Source of the DNA: an uncultured Burkholderiales bacterium
GTDB lineage: Bacteria; Pseudomonadota; Gammaproteobacteria; Burkholderiales; Burkholderiaceae_C
Assembly: GCA_903886485.1 (NCBI GenBank)
Contig: CAISMH010000019.1
Location: 62,001-126,000 of the forward strand
Length of the DNA: 64,000 nt
Direction: 5' to 3'
In this document: in pieces, positions 8,617 through 17,843 of the stretch
How positions within the stretch are numbered: the first letter of the stretch is position 1
How the letters are laid out: every line of letters starts with the position of its first letter
The notes under the pieces: model-generated
What the model was told of the DNA's origin: nothing
The model's database searches: none
The model's input: the letters and a program-made list of their open reading frames with translations, nothing else
Position numbers and translations under genes: made by a program

Positions 8617-9346
8617 ATTTCAAAACCACCTGCCCCCCATCTCTGAGATTTGGGTCTACCTCTCGGGCAGCCCGCTGTTGGCCTTGGTGCCGACACTCAG
8701 CGCGTATTTGCTGGGCCTGACGTTGTATGAGCGCAGTCAACGCAACCCGCTGGCCAATCCAGTGTTGATTGCGGTGGTGGTGGTCACGTTGAGCATCAGC
8801 GCGCTAGACATGCCGTATGCCAAGTATTTCGAAGGCGCGCAGTTTGTGCACTTCTTGTTGGGCACAGCCACGGTGTCGCTGGCGATCCCCATCTACAAAG
8901 GGTTTGCATCGCTCAAAGGGCGCATGGGCGTGTTGCTGTTGTCGCTGGTGGCGGGAGGTGTGACGTCTGTGTTCACTGCCGTGGGTGTGGCGCGTTGGTT
9001 GGGTGTGGACCCTTCGCTGGTGCGCGGGCTGGTCGCCAAATCGGTCACCGCCCCCATTGCGATGGGCATTGCCGAGCGGGTGCAAGCCTCGCCCACCTTG
9101 ACTGCCATCTTTGCCGTCAGCACCGGCATCTTGGGTGCGGTGCTGGGCCGCTATGTGTTGGATGCTTTGCCCATCACCCCATGGTGGCAACGCGGCTTTG
9201 CCTTGGGTGTGGCCGCCCACGGCATAGGCACCTCACGCGCCTTCAGCGTGCACCCAGAAGCGGGCGCGTATGCCAGCCTCGGCATGGGGCTGCACGGCAT
9301 TGTGGGGGCAGTGGTGATACCGCAAGCGGTGGCTTGGTGGTTTTGA
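8606..9346 (+). CDS. lrgB: LrgB family membrane protein
   Basis: This is a 246-residue polytopic membrane protein of the LrgB/CidB/PlsgG family. Recognisable segments are PLLALVPTLSAYLLG at the N-terminus, FLLGTATVSLAIPIYK in the middle, LVAKSVTAPIAMGIAE, and the C-terminal AAHGIGTSRAF motif. Its start lies inside the end of lrgA, giving translational coupling. LrgA and LrgB are thought to act together at the inner membrane. The gene pair is flanked on each side by a toxin-antitoxin module, which is an uncommon setting. Confidence 0.92.
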   Translation: MSHEFQNHLPPISEIWVYLSGSPLLALVPTLSAYLLGLTLYERSQRNPLANPVLIAVVVVTLSISALDMPYAKYFEGAQFVHFLLGTATVSLAIPIYKGFASLKGRMGVLLLSLVAGGVTSVFTAVGVARWLGVDPSLVRGLVAKSVTAPIAMGIAERVQASPTLTAIFAVSTGILGAVLGRYVLDALPITPWWQRGFALGVAAHGIGTSRAFSVHPEAGAYASLGMGLHGIVGAVVIPQAVAWWF

Positions 9347-9349
9347 GGC

Positions 9350-9379
9350 TTGCCGCCAAACTCCACCTTTAGCTAAAAT
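9350..9379 (+). promoter_or_regulatory. Possible sigma70 promoter of the Phd-CcdB module
   Basis: TTGCCG (9350-9355) and TAAAAT (9374-9379) are separated by 18 bases, just upstream of the Shine-Dalgarno AGGAG (9391-9395) and the antitoxin ATG at 9402. The match is moderate and functional status is inferred. Confidence 0.35.
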
Positions 9380-9401
9380 GGCCAAGCAACAGGAGCACAC
9401 C

Positions 9402-9671
9402 ATGCAAATCACCGCCACCGAGGCCAAGAACCGTTTTGGCAGCATTTGCGCCATCGCCAAGCGCGAGCCGGTGTTTGTAGAAAAAGCAGGACAAATTGAT
9501 ACGGTCATCATGTCGGCTGACCAATACCGCGCCTTGCAAGCCAACCAAAACAACGCCAGCTTGGCCTCTCGCAAAAAGAAGTTTGAAGCCGAGTTTGGCC
9601 CGTGGATTGCCGCGCAAAACAAGTGGGTAGAAAAGCAAGGCGTCCCCGGCTCGGACCTGCGCCCTTGGTAA
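9402..9671 (+). CDS. Phd/YefM-family antitoxin
   Basis: This is an 89-residue antitoxin with the Phd/YefM N-terminal DNA-binding fold: MQITATEAKNRFGSI, then EPVFVEKAG and TVIMSADQYRAL, the standard pattern of this family. ATG 9402 was chosen because it has AGGAG at 9391-9395 and begins at the conserved residue; an in-frame start at 9378 would add nine residues. The C-terminal half (FEAEFGPWIAAQNKWVEKQG) should neutralise the toxin. The next gene is a CcdB-type toxin seven bases away, so this is a hybrid pair, since CcdB usually travels with CcdA. Confidence 0.88.
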   Translation: MQITATEAKNRFGSICAIAKREPVFVEKAGQIDTVIMSADQYRALQANQNNASLASRKKKFEAEFGPWIAAQNKWVEKQGVPGSDLRPW

Positions 9672-9677
9672 CCCGCC

Positions 9678-9992
9678 GTGGCTCAGTTTGACGTATTCGC
9701 CAACCCAAGCGAGAGCGCTGCACTTGGCATTCCCTATGTCGTGGTGGTGCAAAGTGATTTGCTCGATGCGTTGGCCACGCGCATGGTGATACCACTCGCC
9801 ACCCTGAAATTTGCAGGCAAGTCTCCCGACAAACTCTGCCCTCTCGTCATTGTGAACGGCCAGCGCCTTCGCGCTTTAGCCCACTACACAGCGCCTCTTC
9901 CCACTCGCAGCTTGCGTCAACACGTGGGCAATGTGGCAGCACATGCCAGCGAATTAGTTGCGGCGATGGATGTGGTGGTCTCTGGCGTTTAA
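9678..9992 (+). CDS. CcdB-family toxin
   Basis: This is a 104-residue CcdB-like protein: AQFDVFANPS at the N-terminus, PYVVVVQSDLLDALATRMVIPL, and the C-terminal helix AAHASELVAAMDVVVSGV. CcdB poisons DNA gyrase. The classical C-terminal W-G-I ending of F-plasmid CcdB is replaced by SGV, so gyrase poisoning should not be assumed. The start is GTG 9678, six bases after the antitoxin stop; no ATG gives a full-length product. It converges on modC, whose stop lies five bases beyond. Confidence 0.87.
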   Translation: MAQFDVFANPSESAALGIPYVVVVQSDLLDALATRMVIPLATLKFAGKSPDKLCPLVIVNGQRLRALAHYTAPLPTRSLRQHVGNVAAHASELVAAMDVVVSGV

Positions 9993-9996
9993 CGCC

Positions 9997-11085
9997 TCAC
10001 TTCACCAGCGCCACCGACTTCACCTGCGCCCACACCTGCATGCCCACATGCAAACTCAGCTCATGCACGCCACGCGCCGTGACACGCGCCAGCAGCACGG
10101 TGTCGCCGCAACGCAAACGCAGCAGAGTTTGTGAGGGGTGTGGCTCGGGTGTGATGGCATCCACCACGCAAGGCACGTGGTTTTGAATGCTGGTGTGTGT
10201 GGCGGCGGCCAAGGTTACGCTCACGTCGCGGGCCAGCACACGCAGGCGCACGGTTTGGCCCACATGCAATCCGCTGTCGCGCACCCACAGCTCGCCACCG
10301 GCAAAACCCACTTGGGCCAAGTGCCATTGGGTGTCGATGTTGAGCACGATGCCTGTGAGCAATGCACCCGCATCCTCGCCCAGCACCACGGGCAAGTTGG
10401 CTTGGGTCAGCACGTCGGCCACGGGGCCGTTGGCTTGCACGCGGCCTTGGTTCATCACCACCAAGGTGTCGGCCAAACGCGCCACTTCGTCCACCGCGTG
10501 GGTCACGTAGAGCATGGGAATGTTCAAGTCGTCGCGCAGTTTTTCTAGCCACGGCAGCACGTCTTGGCGGCGGGCATGGTCGAGTGCGGCCAAGGGCTCA
10601 TCCAGCAACAGCAAGCGCGGCTGCGTGACCAAGGCGCGGGCAATGGCCACGCGTTGGCGTTCGCCGCCCGACAACTCGTGGCTGCGGCGCTTGAGCAAGT
10701 GGCCGATGCCCAGCAGCTCAATGGTTTGCTGCGGCACGGCTTGGCTCATCGCATTGCGACTCTGCTTTTCAGCACGTTGGTGGCCATAGGCCAAGTTGCC
10801 CGCCACATCCAAGTGGTCAAACAACGAGGCTTCTTGAAACACATAGCCCACAGCGCGTTGGTGCGTGGGCAAGTTCACAGCTTGCGCGTCGTCTTGCCAC
10901 ACCTCGTGGCCGAGTTGCACCACGCCACGCGCCCAAGGCTCTAGCCCTGCAACGCAACGCAGCAAAGTGGTTTTGCCACAACCCGAAGGGCCGTAAATGA
11001 CGGTGATGCCGTGCGCGGGCAGCTGCACATCGACTGACAGGTCAAAGTTAGCACGCGCAATGTCTAGCTTGAGGTGGATGTTCAT
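9997..11085 (-). CDS. modC: Molybdate ABC transporter ATP-binding protein ModC
   Basis: This 362-residue ATPase drives molybdate import. The N-terminal ABC domain has Walker [14 protein letters not shown] near residues 34-46, a Q-loop in [13 protein letters not shown], signature [15 protein letters not shown] and Walker [13 protein letters not shown]. The C-terminal part (from about residue 240) matches the extra regulatory region with a MOP/TOBE fold that binds oxyanion. It overlaps modB by four bases (ATGA). Molybdate is needed for the molybdopterin centre of the xanthine dehydrogenase encoded at 18755-23434, which explains the location. Confidence 0.95.
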   Translation of the reverse strand: MNIHLKLDIARANFDLSVDVQLPAHGITVIYGPSGCGKTTLLRCVAGLEPWARGVVQLGHEVWQDDAQAVNLPTHQRAVGYVFQEASLFDHLDVAGNLAYGHQRAEKQSRNAMSQAVPQQTIELLGIGHLLKRRSHELSGGERQRVAIARALVTQPRLLLLDEPLAALDHARRQDVLPWLEKLRDDLNIPMLYVTHAVDEVARLADTLVVMNQGRVQANGPVADVLTQANLPVVLGEDAGALLTGIVLNIDTQWHLAQVGFAGGELWVRDSGLHVGQTVRLRVLARDVSVTLAAATHTSIQNHVPCVVDAITPEPHPSQTLLRLRCGDTVLLARVTARGVHELSLHVGMQVWAQVKSVALVK

Positions 11086-11774
11086 ACGCCCACCTTGTTG
11101 CGCTGAACAGCGCGACGGTTAGACCACGACAGGCCCAACAAGATCACAAAAGAGAACACCAGCATCACACCGGCCAAGCCATGTGCTTGTGAATACTGCA
11201 TGGCTTCCACATGGCCGTAAATTTGGGTGGACACCACGCGCGTTGTGTCGGGGATGTTGCCGCCAATCATCAGCACCACACCAAACTCGCCCACGGTGTG
11301 CGCAAAGCTCAACATCGCAGCCATCACAAAGCCGGGCTTGGCCAAAGGCAGGGCCACGGTGAAGAACGCATCCCACTTGCTGGCTCGCAAGGTGGCGGCC
11401 ACTTCCATGGGGCGCGGGCCCATGGCCTCAAATGCGTTGACCAGCGGCTGCACCGCAAACGGCAACGAATAAACCATGGAGCCCACGACCAAGCCCCAAA
11501 AGCTAAACGCCAAAGTGCCCCACCCTAGCCACTGCGTGAACTGCCCCATGGGGCCATTTGGCCCAAGCGCCACCAACACATAAAAGCCGAGCACCGTGGG
11601 CGGCAACACCAAAGGCAGCGCGACAAATGAGGCCACAGGCGCACGCCAAACCGAGTGCGTGTGCGCCAACCACCACGCCACTGGCGTGGCGAGCAACAGC
11701 AGCAGCACCGTGGTGACGCTGGCGAGTTGCAGCGTCAAGGCGATGGCTTGGAAGTCTTCGGCGCTCAAGTTCAT
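11082..11774 (-). CDS. modB: Molybdate ABC transporter permease ModB
   Basis: This is a 230-residue inner-membrane permease with about five or six membrane segments. It carries the EAA-loop motif of this family ([25 protein letters not shown]), which docks onto ModC, as well as the [16 protein letters not shown] and [18 protein letters not shown] segments diagnostic of ModB. It lies between modA (9-base gap) and modC (4-base overlap) in a modABC operon. Confidence 0.95.
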   Translation of the reverse strand: MNLSAEDFQAIALTLQLASVTTVLLLLLATPVAWWLAHTHSVWRAPVASFVALPLVLPPTVLGFYVLVALGPNGPMGQFTQWLGWGTLAFSFWGLVVGSMVYSLPFAVQPLVNAFEAMGPRPMEVAATLRASKWDAFFTVALPLAKPGFVMAAMLSFAHTVGEFGVVLMIGGNIPDTTRVVSTQIYGHVEAMQYSQAHGLAGVMLVFSFVILLGLSWSNRRAVQRNKVGV

Positions 11775-11783
11775 GGACTGACT

Positions 11784-12635
<852 letters not shown>

Positions 12636-13853
12636 TTATTGCAGCGCCGCGCCAGACTCGTACCAGCGTTTGATCAACGCGCGCTCATCTTCGGTGATGC
12701 CCGTGGCGTTGTTCATCGGCATTTGCTTGGTCACCACCGCTTGCTGGTAAATACCCAAGGCATGTTGCTTAACGCCTTCAGCGGAATCGAAGCGCACATT
12801 TTTCATTTGCACTTGTGCGCCGTGGCACTGGGCGCAGCGCTGGGCAAACACTTGGCTCACTTCGGCGTAGCTCACAGGCGCGGTGTTCGCCACCGCAGCA
12901 GAGGGCACAGCAGGTGCTGGACGCATCCACACAATCACAGCGAGCAAAATCACCACACCTGCAACAGCAAAAGGCAGTGGGTTCTTGGCACGGCCTAAGT
13001 GGTAGCCGTGGCGTTGCACGAAGAACTGGCGAATCAAAGCACCGGCCAACATCATCATCACGAGGATGACCCAGTTGTTTTCATAGGTGTACAAGAAGCT
13101 GTAGTGGTTGCTCAACATCGCAAAGATGACGGGCAAGGTGAAGTAGGTGTTGTGCACGCTGCGCTGCTTGCCGCGCTTGCCGTGGGTGGCTAGCTCTTTG
13201 GGGTCCATCGCCACGCCCGAGGTCATGGCGGCCACCACTTTGCGTTGGCCGGGGATGATCCAGAAGAACACGTTGGCGCTCATCGAGGTGGCGATCATCG
13301 CGCCCACCAGCAAAAACGCCGCACGGCCTGCAAACAATTGGCACGACAACCAAGCGGCAAAGCCCACCACCACGATCATGGTCAGCGCCACAATGCGCTC
13401 GCCGTTTTCGCGAAAGCCAAACACGCGACACACCGTGTCGTAAATCAACCAGAAGGCGACCAAGAAGCTCAGGGTAGCAGTGATCGCGGCAGCGGGTGAC
13501 CAGTCCATCAAGGACTTGTCAATCAAAAACGTACCCGCATTCCACAGATACAACACCGTGAACAGCCCAAAACCACTGAGCCAAGTGGAATAACTTTCCC
13601 AATAGAACCAGTGCAGTTTGGTGTGGATCTTCTTCGGCGCCACCATGTACTTTTGCGGGTTGTAGAAGCCACCACCATGCACCGCCCACATCGCACCATC
13701 CACACCTTTTTCGAGCAGATCGGGCGAGTTGGGTTTGATGAGGTTGTTGTCTAAGAAGACAAAGTAAAACGAGGAGCCAATCCACGCAATGGCGGTGATG
13801 ACGTGCACCCAACGCAAGAGCAAGTTGGCCCAGTCTAAGAAATAGGTGTCCAT
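12636..13853 (-). CDS. puuD: Urate oxidase/hydroxylase PuuD, membrane-bound with C-terminal cytochrome c domain
   Basis: This 405-residue inner-membrane enzyme oxidises urate to 5-hydroxyisourate and passes electrons to the respiratory chain. The N-terminal 300 residues are the DUF989-type membrane domain with about eight segments and conserved WIGSSFYFVFLDN, AMWAVHGGGFY and FTLPVIFAMLSNH motifs. The C-terminal periplasmic domain has a haem c site (Cys340, Cys343, His344 in RCAQCHG) and the MPMNN segment supplying the distal Met. It replaces a soluble cofactor-free uricase. A perfect 14-bp palindrome centred on GTATAC (13974-13987) lies 121 bases upstream, shared with other purine genes here. 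Confidence 0.95.
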   Translation of the reverse strand: MDTYFLDWANLLLRWVHVITAIAWIGSSFYFVFLDNNLIKPNSPDLLEKGVDGAMWAVHGGGFYNPQKYMVAPKKIHTKLHWFYWESYSTWLSGFGLFTVLYLWNAGTFLIDKSLMDWSPAAAITATLSFLVAFWLIYDTVCRVFGFRENGERIVALTMIVVVGFAAWLSCQLFAGRAAFLLVGAMIATSMSANVFFWIIPGQRKVVAAMTSGVAMDPKELATHGKRGKQRSVHNTYFTLPVIFAMLSNHYSFLYTYENNWVILVMMMLAGALIRQFFVQRHGYHLGRAKNPLPFAVAGVVILLAVIVWMRPAPAVPSAAVANTAPVSYAEVSQVFAQRCAQCHGAQVQMKNVRFDSAEGVKQHALGIYQQAVVTKQMPMNNATGITEDERALIKRWYESGAALQ

Positions 13854-13973
13854 GTCGAGACCTCAATCACAGATTCAATGTTTGCTGTTCACCACTGCGG
13901 GCGCTGTGAACAACACGAGGGTCGCGAACAAGGCCTCGACACGCAGGCCTGCTCCGCTGCGACAGGTGACACG

Positions 13974-13987
13974 AAGTGTATACACTT
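13974..13987. promoter_or_regulatory. GTATAC-centred purine-regulon operator upstream of puuD
   Basis: AAGTGTATACACTT is a perfect 14-bp palindrome 121-134 bases upstream of the puuD start. Four related sites occur upstream of other purine genes in the window (23513, 23927, 28867 and 31369 as GTATAC starts). The likely ligand is the GntR-type regulator at 23986-24654; this is inferred from shared position and sequence. Confidence 0.65.
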
Positions 13988-14025
13988 TTTGTCGCCGAAC
14001 AAAGCGGGCAAGTCTCGTGAAAACC

Positions 14026-15252
14026 CTAGCCGCGTGCAGCCTCCACCATGACATGGCCCAACATGTCCGCGGTGATGGCCGACAGCGTCCAGCCCAAGTG
14101 GCCGTGGCCCGTGTTGTAGAACACGTTGGCTGCTTTGCCTCGGCCTACGCGGGGCATCATGTTGGGCATCATGGGTCGCAGGCCTGCCCATGGCACAACA
14201 GAGCGGGTGTTGATGCGTGGGAAGCATTGCTCCACCCAAGCGACCAAAGGCCGGATGCGGTCCGCGCGAATATCGCGGTCCACACCGTTGAACTCCGCAG
14301 TGCCTGCCACGCGAAAACGCTGGAGGCCCAAACGGCTGGTGACCAACTTGGTTTCGTCGTCGAGCAAACTCACGCTAGGAGCGCCCATTTGGCTCTCTTC
14401 GTCGTTCAAGTTGACCGTGATGGAATAGCCTTTGACGGGGTAGATGTTCACGCGGTCTCCCAACTGTGCCGCCAAGTCGCGGCTGGCGACGCCCGCGCAG
14501 ACCACCACGCCATCGAAGGTATGCACATCAGGAGCGCCCTGCTCTTGCGCCACAGTGACCACGGCTTGCACGCCATTGCTTTGCAACGATTGGACGTCTT
14601 GACCGTACAAGGTGCGCACGCCCAAGCGAGCCGCAGCGGCGGCCAAGCCGTGGGTGAATTTGTGGATATCGCCCGTCGAGTCGCTCTCGGTGAAGTAGCC
14701 GCCGTAGTAGGTACCGGCCAAAGTGGGCTCAATGGCCTTCATCTCCGCAGGGGTCACGGCGCGGCGCGGCAAGCCGCCTTTGGCGAGCAATTCAGACACT
14801 CTGCCGGCGTGGTCAAACCCTTTTTTATCGCGGTAGATATGCAAGATGCCTTCTTTCTTCAGGTCGAAGTCAATGCCCTCTTCCTGCGCCCAGCCAAACA
14901 AATGCGCACGCGCGGCAACAGCCATGCGCGCTGTCTCCACGGTGTTGCGCTCGTAATGGGGCATGGCGGCAATGAACTCGGCAAACCAAGACAGTTTGTG
15001 CCAAGTCGGTGCGGGGTTGACCAACAGCGGTGCGTCGCTCTTGAGCATCCACTTCAAGCCTTTGAGGATGGTGGACCAATGCGTCCACACTTCGGCGTTG
15101 GAGGCCGAGAGTTGGCCTCCGTTGGCGTAGGAGGTTTCCATCGCGGCATAGCGATGACGCTCGAACAAGGTCACGGCAAAGCCGCGCTTGGCCAAGGCGT
15201 AGGCGGTGGTCACACCGGTGATGCCGCCACCAATGACTGCGATTGTTTTCAT
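14026..15252 (-). CDS. DadA-like FAD-dependent D-amino acid dehydrogenase / glycine-oxidising enzyme
   Basis: This 408-residue DAO-family flavoenzyme is closest in pattern to DadA. It opens with the dinucleotide-binding motif MKTIAVIGGGITGVTTAYAL and has the second FAD segment FERHRYAAMETSYANGGQLS, PVKGYSITVNL, and the C-terminal NTGHGHLGWTLSA motif. ATG 15252 begins exactly at the Rossmann fold, so a start 15 codons upstream was rejected. A tandem glycine riboswitch occupies its leader (15317-15517), so expression should rise with glycine. The enzyme may therefore oxidise glycine or D-amino acids and pass electrons to quinones; the substrate is inferred. Confidence 0.88.
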   Translation of the reverse strand: MKTIAVIGGGITGVTTAYALAKRGFAVTLFERHRYAAMETSYANGGQLSASNAEVWTHWSTILKGLKWMLKSDAPLLVNPAPTWHKLSWFAEFIAAMPHYERNTVETARMAVAARAHLFGWAQEEGIDFDLKKEGILHIYRDKKGFDHAGRVSELLAKGGLPRRAVTPAEMKAIEPTLAGTYYGGYFTESDSTGDIHKFTHGLAAAAARLGVRTLYGQDVQSLQSNGVQAVVTVAQEQGAPDVHTFDGVVVCAGVASRDLAAQLGDRVNIYPVKGYSITVNLNDEESQMGAPSVSLLDDETKLVTSRLGLQRFRVAGTAEFNGVDRDIRADRIRPLVAWVEQCFPRINTRSVVPWAGLRPMMPNMMPRVGRGKAANVFYNTGHGHLGWTLSAITADMLGHVMVEAARG

Positions 15253-15316
15253 GGGAAATGAGCTTTCAAAAACGTCGAAGGGTTGAACGCCAAGCACGCA
15301 AGTCGCATGCCTAGAG

Positions 15317-15517
15317 CGCCCCCTCTGTGTTTGGACCTGAGAGATTCACGGTGTTGCATGACGCCAACCGCTTGCTCCTTCGGTGCACTGACGGACGAAT
15401 ACGCCAGCAGCTCTTCAGAGATACATGCATGTGACCGGTCCCTTTGCCTGAGAGTTTCCGGGGCGGTTGCTCCTTCGGCGCTGCCCAGCACGCGTTGGCG
15501 TTGGCAGTCTCTCCCGA
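15317..15517 (-). ncRNA. Tandem glycine riboswitch
   Basis: On the minus strand two consecutive glycine aptamers are readable. The first begins GGGAGAG (from 15515), has the GCCGAAGGAGCAA internal block and closes with CTCTCAGGCAAAGGGACCG. The second begins CTCTGAAGAGCTG, has GCACCGAAGGAGCAAGCG and closes with CTCTCAGGTCCAAACACAGA. These are the conserved elements of the glycine (gcvT-type) RNA class, in the usual aptamer-linker-aptamer layout. The DadA-like gene starts 65 bases downstream. The class usually switches expression on with glycine; it most often controls gcvT or a transporter, so its position before a dadA-like gene is informative. Confidence 0.9.
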
Positions 15518-15556
15518 TCACACGTCGACACGAAGTCGATCGAATTTCAAATCATT

Positions 15557-16744
15557 CTAATGAGCGAAAAACTTCTGAACAAGCGACACCCAATAAGAGG
15601 CGCCTGTGGCGATGTTGTCGTCATTGAAGTCGTAGCCTGGGTTGTGCACCATGCACGCGCCCGCAGAGTTGCAGTCGCCCTTGTCATCGCCGTTACCAAT
15701 GAGCAAGTAGCTGCCGGGGATTTTTTCGAGCATGAAGGCAAAGTCTTCGCTGCCTGTCAGTGCTGGGCCGTGCAAGGTGACGCGCTCAGGCCCCACCAAA
15801 TCGAGCGCCACTTGGCGTGCAAAGTCGGTCTCCGCCACCGAGTTCACCAGCACGGAGTAACCGGGCCGCCAGTCGATCTCAGCCCGCACGCCAAAACTCT
15901 CGGCTTGCGCAGCCACCAAGGCCTTGATGCGTTGTTCCAACAAGCGCCGAACATCGGGGTCGAGCGAGCGCACACTGAGCTCCAAGGTGGCCAATGCTGG
16001 AATGACGTTGTTGGCTTGGCCCGCGTGTAAGGCACCCACGGTGACCACGGCGGTGTGCAGCGGATCGACGTTGCGCGAGACCACGGTTTGCAGCGCCATC
16101 ACGATGGAAGCCGCCGCCACCAACGGGTCCGCCGCGCGGTGCGGCATGGCGCCATGCCCGCCCGTGCCATGAATGCGCAGGGTGACGTAATCGCTGGAGG
16201 CCATGGCCGCGCCATCGCGAAACACGAAGTGCCCCACCGGCGTGCCCGGCATGTTGTGCATGGCAAAGACGGCGTCACACGGATGCTGGTCAAACAAGCC
16301 ATCGGCCATCATGCGCACTGCGCCACCACCGCCCTCTTCGGCGGGCTGAAAAATCAAATTCAAAGTGCCATCAAACGTCGGGTCTTGAGCGATTGCTTTT
16401 GCAGCAGCCAGCAGCATGGCCGTGTGACCATCGTGACCACAGGCGTGCATGAGGCCCGGCTTGACGCTGGACCATTCAAGGCCTGTGGCTTCTTGAATCG
16501 GCAGGGCATCCATGTCCGCGCGCAAGCCCAAGCTGCGTGCGCTGTTGCCCCGCTTCAAGCTGCCCACCACGCCAGTGCCGCCCAGACCACGATGCACCGC
16601 ATAGCCCCAGCTCTCTAATTTGGCAGCCACCAACTCAGAGGTGCGGTGCTCTTCAAACGCCAACTCGGGGTGGCGGTGAATGTCGCGTCGCAATTGGATG
16701 AACTCGCCCACGCGGTCGATGAGCGCATCACGCAAGTAGCTCAT
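15557..16744 (-). CDS. M20D-family amidohydrolase (hippurate hydrolase-like)
   Basis: This is a 395-residue cytoplasmic metalloenzyme of the M20D family, which removes N-acyl groups from amino acids (hippurate hydrolase, IAA-amino-acid hydrolase). Conserved features: RRDIHRHPELAFEEHRT, GLRADMDALPIQE, the metal-site cysteine motif HACGHDGHTAML, the catalytic EEGGGGAVRM and HNMPGTPVG, and the lid-domain GTGGHGAMPHRAADPL. ATG 16744 follows the upstream binding-protein stop by one base, supporting this start. It lies upstream of a glycine riboswitch and a DadA-like gene; if the substrate is hippurate, the product would be glycine. Exact substrate is inferred. Confidence 0.85.
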   Translation of the reverse strand: MSYLRDALIDRVGEFIQLRRDIHRHPELAFEEHRTSELVAAKLESWGYAVHRGLGGTGVVGSLKRGNSARSLGLRADMDALPIQEATGLEWSSVKPGLMHACGHDGHTAMLLAAAKAIAQDPTFDGTLNLIFQPAEEGGGGAVRMMADGLFDQHPCDAVFAMHNMPGTPVGHFVFRDGAAMASSDYVTLRIHGTGGHGAMPHRAADPLVAAASIVMALQTVVSRNVDPLHTAVVTVGALHAGQANNVIPALATLELSVRSLDPDVRRLLEQRIKALVAAQAESFGVRAEIDWRPGYSVLVNSVAETDFARQVALDLVGPERVTLHGPALTGSEDFAFMLEKIPGSYLLIGNGDDKGDCNSAGACMVHNPGYDFNDDNIATGASYWVSLVQKFFAH

Positions 16745-16745
16745 G

Positions 16746-17732
16746 TCACTGAGGCTGTAAGTTGATGGACTTGGCAATGGCGCGGAATTGCGCGGTGCCA
16801 TCCACATAGGCTTTGCCCACGGTTTGCAGCGACAAAGGTTTCGCCACCAGTTGACTGTTGGCTTCTAAGCCTGCACGCACCACAGGATCGGCCAACGCAT
16901 CGGTGATGGCTTTGTGGATGATTTGCACGGTGGCCTCGGGGGTGTCCTTCTTCACGAAGTAGCCGGTCCAAATGTTGAAGGTGAAGTTTTTCAGCGCCTT
17001 GCTTTCGCTGATGACAGGATAGTCTTTGACCGACTCCAAGCGCTCGCTGTTGAGCATGGCCAACACTTTGAGCTTGCCTTGTTTTTGCAACTCTTCATAC
17101 GACTTGCCAAAGGGTGCCAAGAAAATATCGACCTGCCCGCCCAACAAATCTTGGTTGGCGGGTGCGGCACCTTTGTAGGGCACATGCGTCATCTCGATGT
17201 TGGTCACTTTGGACAGGTGCTCCCCCAACAGGTGGTAGAAGGAACCCGGCCCCACGCTGGCATAGGTGATGGGGCGGCCTGCTTTCGCCTCTTTGCGGGC
17301 GTAGTCTAAAAACTCATCCACGTTGTTCACGGGCAAATCTTTGCGTGCCAAAAAACCGATTTGCGCGGTGGCAATCATCTGCACCAAACGGAAGTCTTCG
17401 CTCTTGAACTTGACAGCCGAGATCGCCAAAGGTGCCAAGATCAACTCGTTGGGTGAGCCCTGAAAAATGATCTGACCATCGGCGGGGGCATTGAGTGTTT
17501 TTTGCGCGGCAATCGAACCGCTCGCACCCCCGAGGTTTTCAATGATGACGGGTTGCCCAAAATTTTTCGACAAGGTGTTGTTGACTGTGCGGGCAATCAC
17601 ATCGGACAAACCACCGGCGGGATACGGCACCATCAAGGTGATCGCTTTGCTGGGATAGCTCTGCGCGCACACAGCGCCAACCAAGAACAAACCGCTCAAC
17701 AAAGCGGCCCAGCGGTTGAATGGATTTGACAT
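16746..17732 (-). CDS. Tripartite tricarboxylate transporter-family (Bug) substrate-binding protein
   Basis: This is a 328-residue periplasmic binding protein of the Bug/TctC family, abundant in Comamonadaceae. The N-terminal signal peptide (about residues 1-23, cleaved after AVCA) precedes the family opening YPSKAITLMVPYPAGGLSDV; other markers are PVIIENLGGASG and YASVGPGSFYHLLGEHLSK. ATG 17732 starts the signal peptide. It is coupled to the M20 amidohydrolase gene and divergent from a LysR-type regulator. No membrane components (TctA/TctB) are nearby, as is common for Bug proteins. An acylated amino acid or aromatic carboxylate is a possible ligand. Confidence 0.9.
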   Translation of the reverse strand: MSNPFNRWAALLSGLFLVGAVCAQSYPSKAITLMVPYPAGGLSDVIARTVNNTLSKNFGQPVIIENLGGASGSIAAQKTLNAPADGQIIFQGSPNELILAPLAISAVKFKSEDFRLVQMIATAQIGFLARKDLPVNNVDEFLDYARKEAKAGRPITYASVGPGSFYHLLGEHLSKVTNIEMTHVPYKGAAPANQDLLGGQVDIFLAPFGKSYEELQKQGKLKVLAMLNSERLESVKDYPVISESKALKNFTFNIWTGYFVKKDTPEATVQIIHKAITDALADPVVRAGLEANSQLVAKPLSLQTVGKAYVDGTAQFRAIAKSINLQPQ

Positions 17733-17792
17733 GTCTCGACTCCAAAGTGGTTGTTGTGGCTGCATCGTAAAAAGCTGTTTCTATAATGTCCA

Positions 17793-17829
17793 ATGCATTC
17801 TTATGCCAGTTTGCATGACTTTTATGCAT
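17793..17829. promoter_or_regulatory. Probable LysR binding region between the Bug-protein and LysR genes
   Basis: The 111-bp divergent intergenic region contains two interrupted palindromes built from GCAT/ATGC half-sites (17795-17806 and 17813-17827), with ATGCAT at both ends. LysR-type regulators usually bind such sites in the shared promoter with a divergently transcribed target. Assignment is inferred. Confidence 0.4.
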
Positions 17830-17843
17830 AGATTGGAACAGCC

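Noticed and set aside
8263..9346. Prophage holin/lysis cassette
   Set aside because: LrgA/LrgB are chromosomal holin-like proteins and there are no phage structural, integrase or endolysin genes around.
13846..15261. Long open frame of 471 codons on the plus strand
   Set aside because: It lies antisense to dadA and partly the puuD leader, has low-complexity composition and no family features; the minus-strand DadA-like gene explains the region.
15283..15530. Repeated CTGAGAG/CCTTCGG blocks as CRISPR-like or IS repeats
   Set aside because: The two blocks are the paired aptamers of a glycine riboswitch and there is no regular spacer array.
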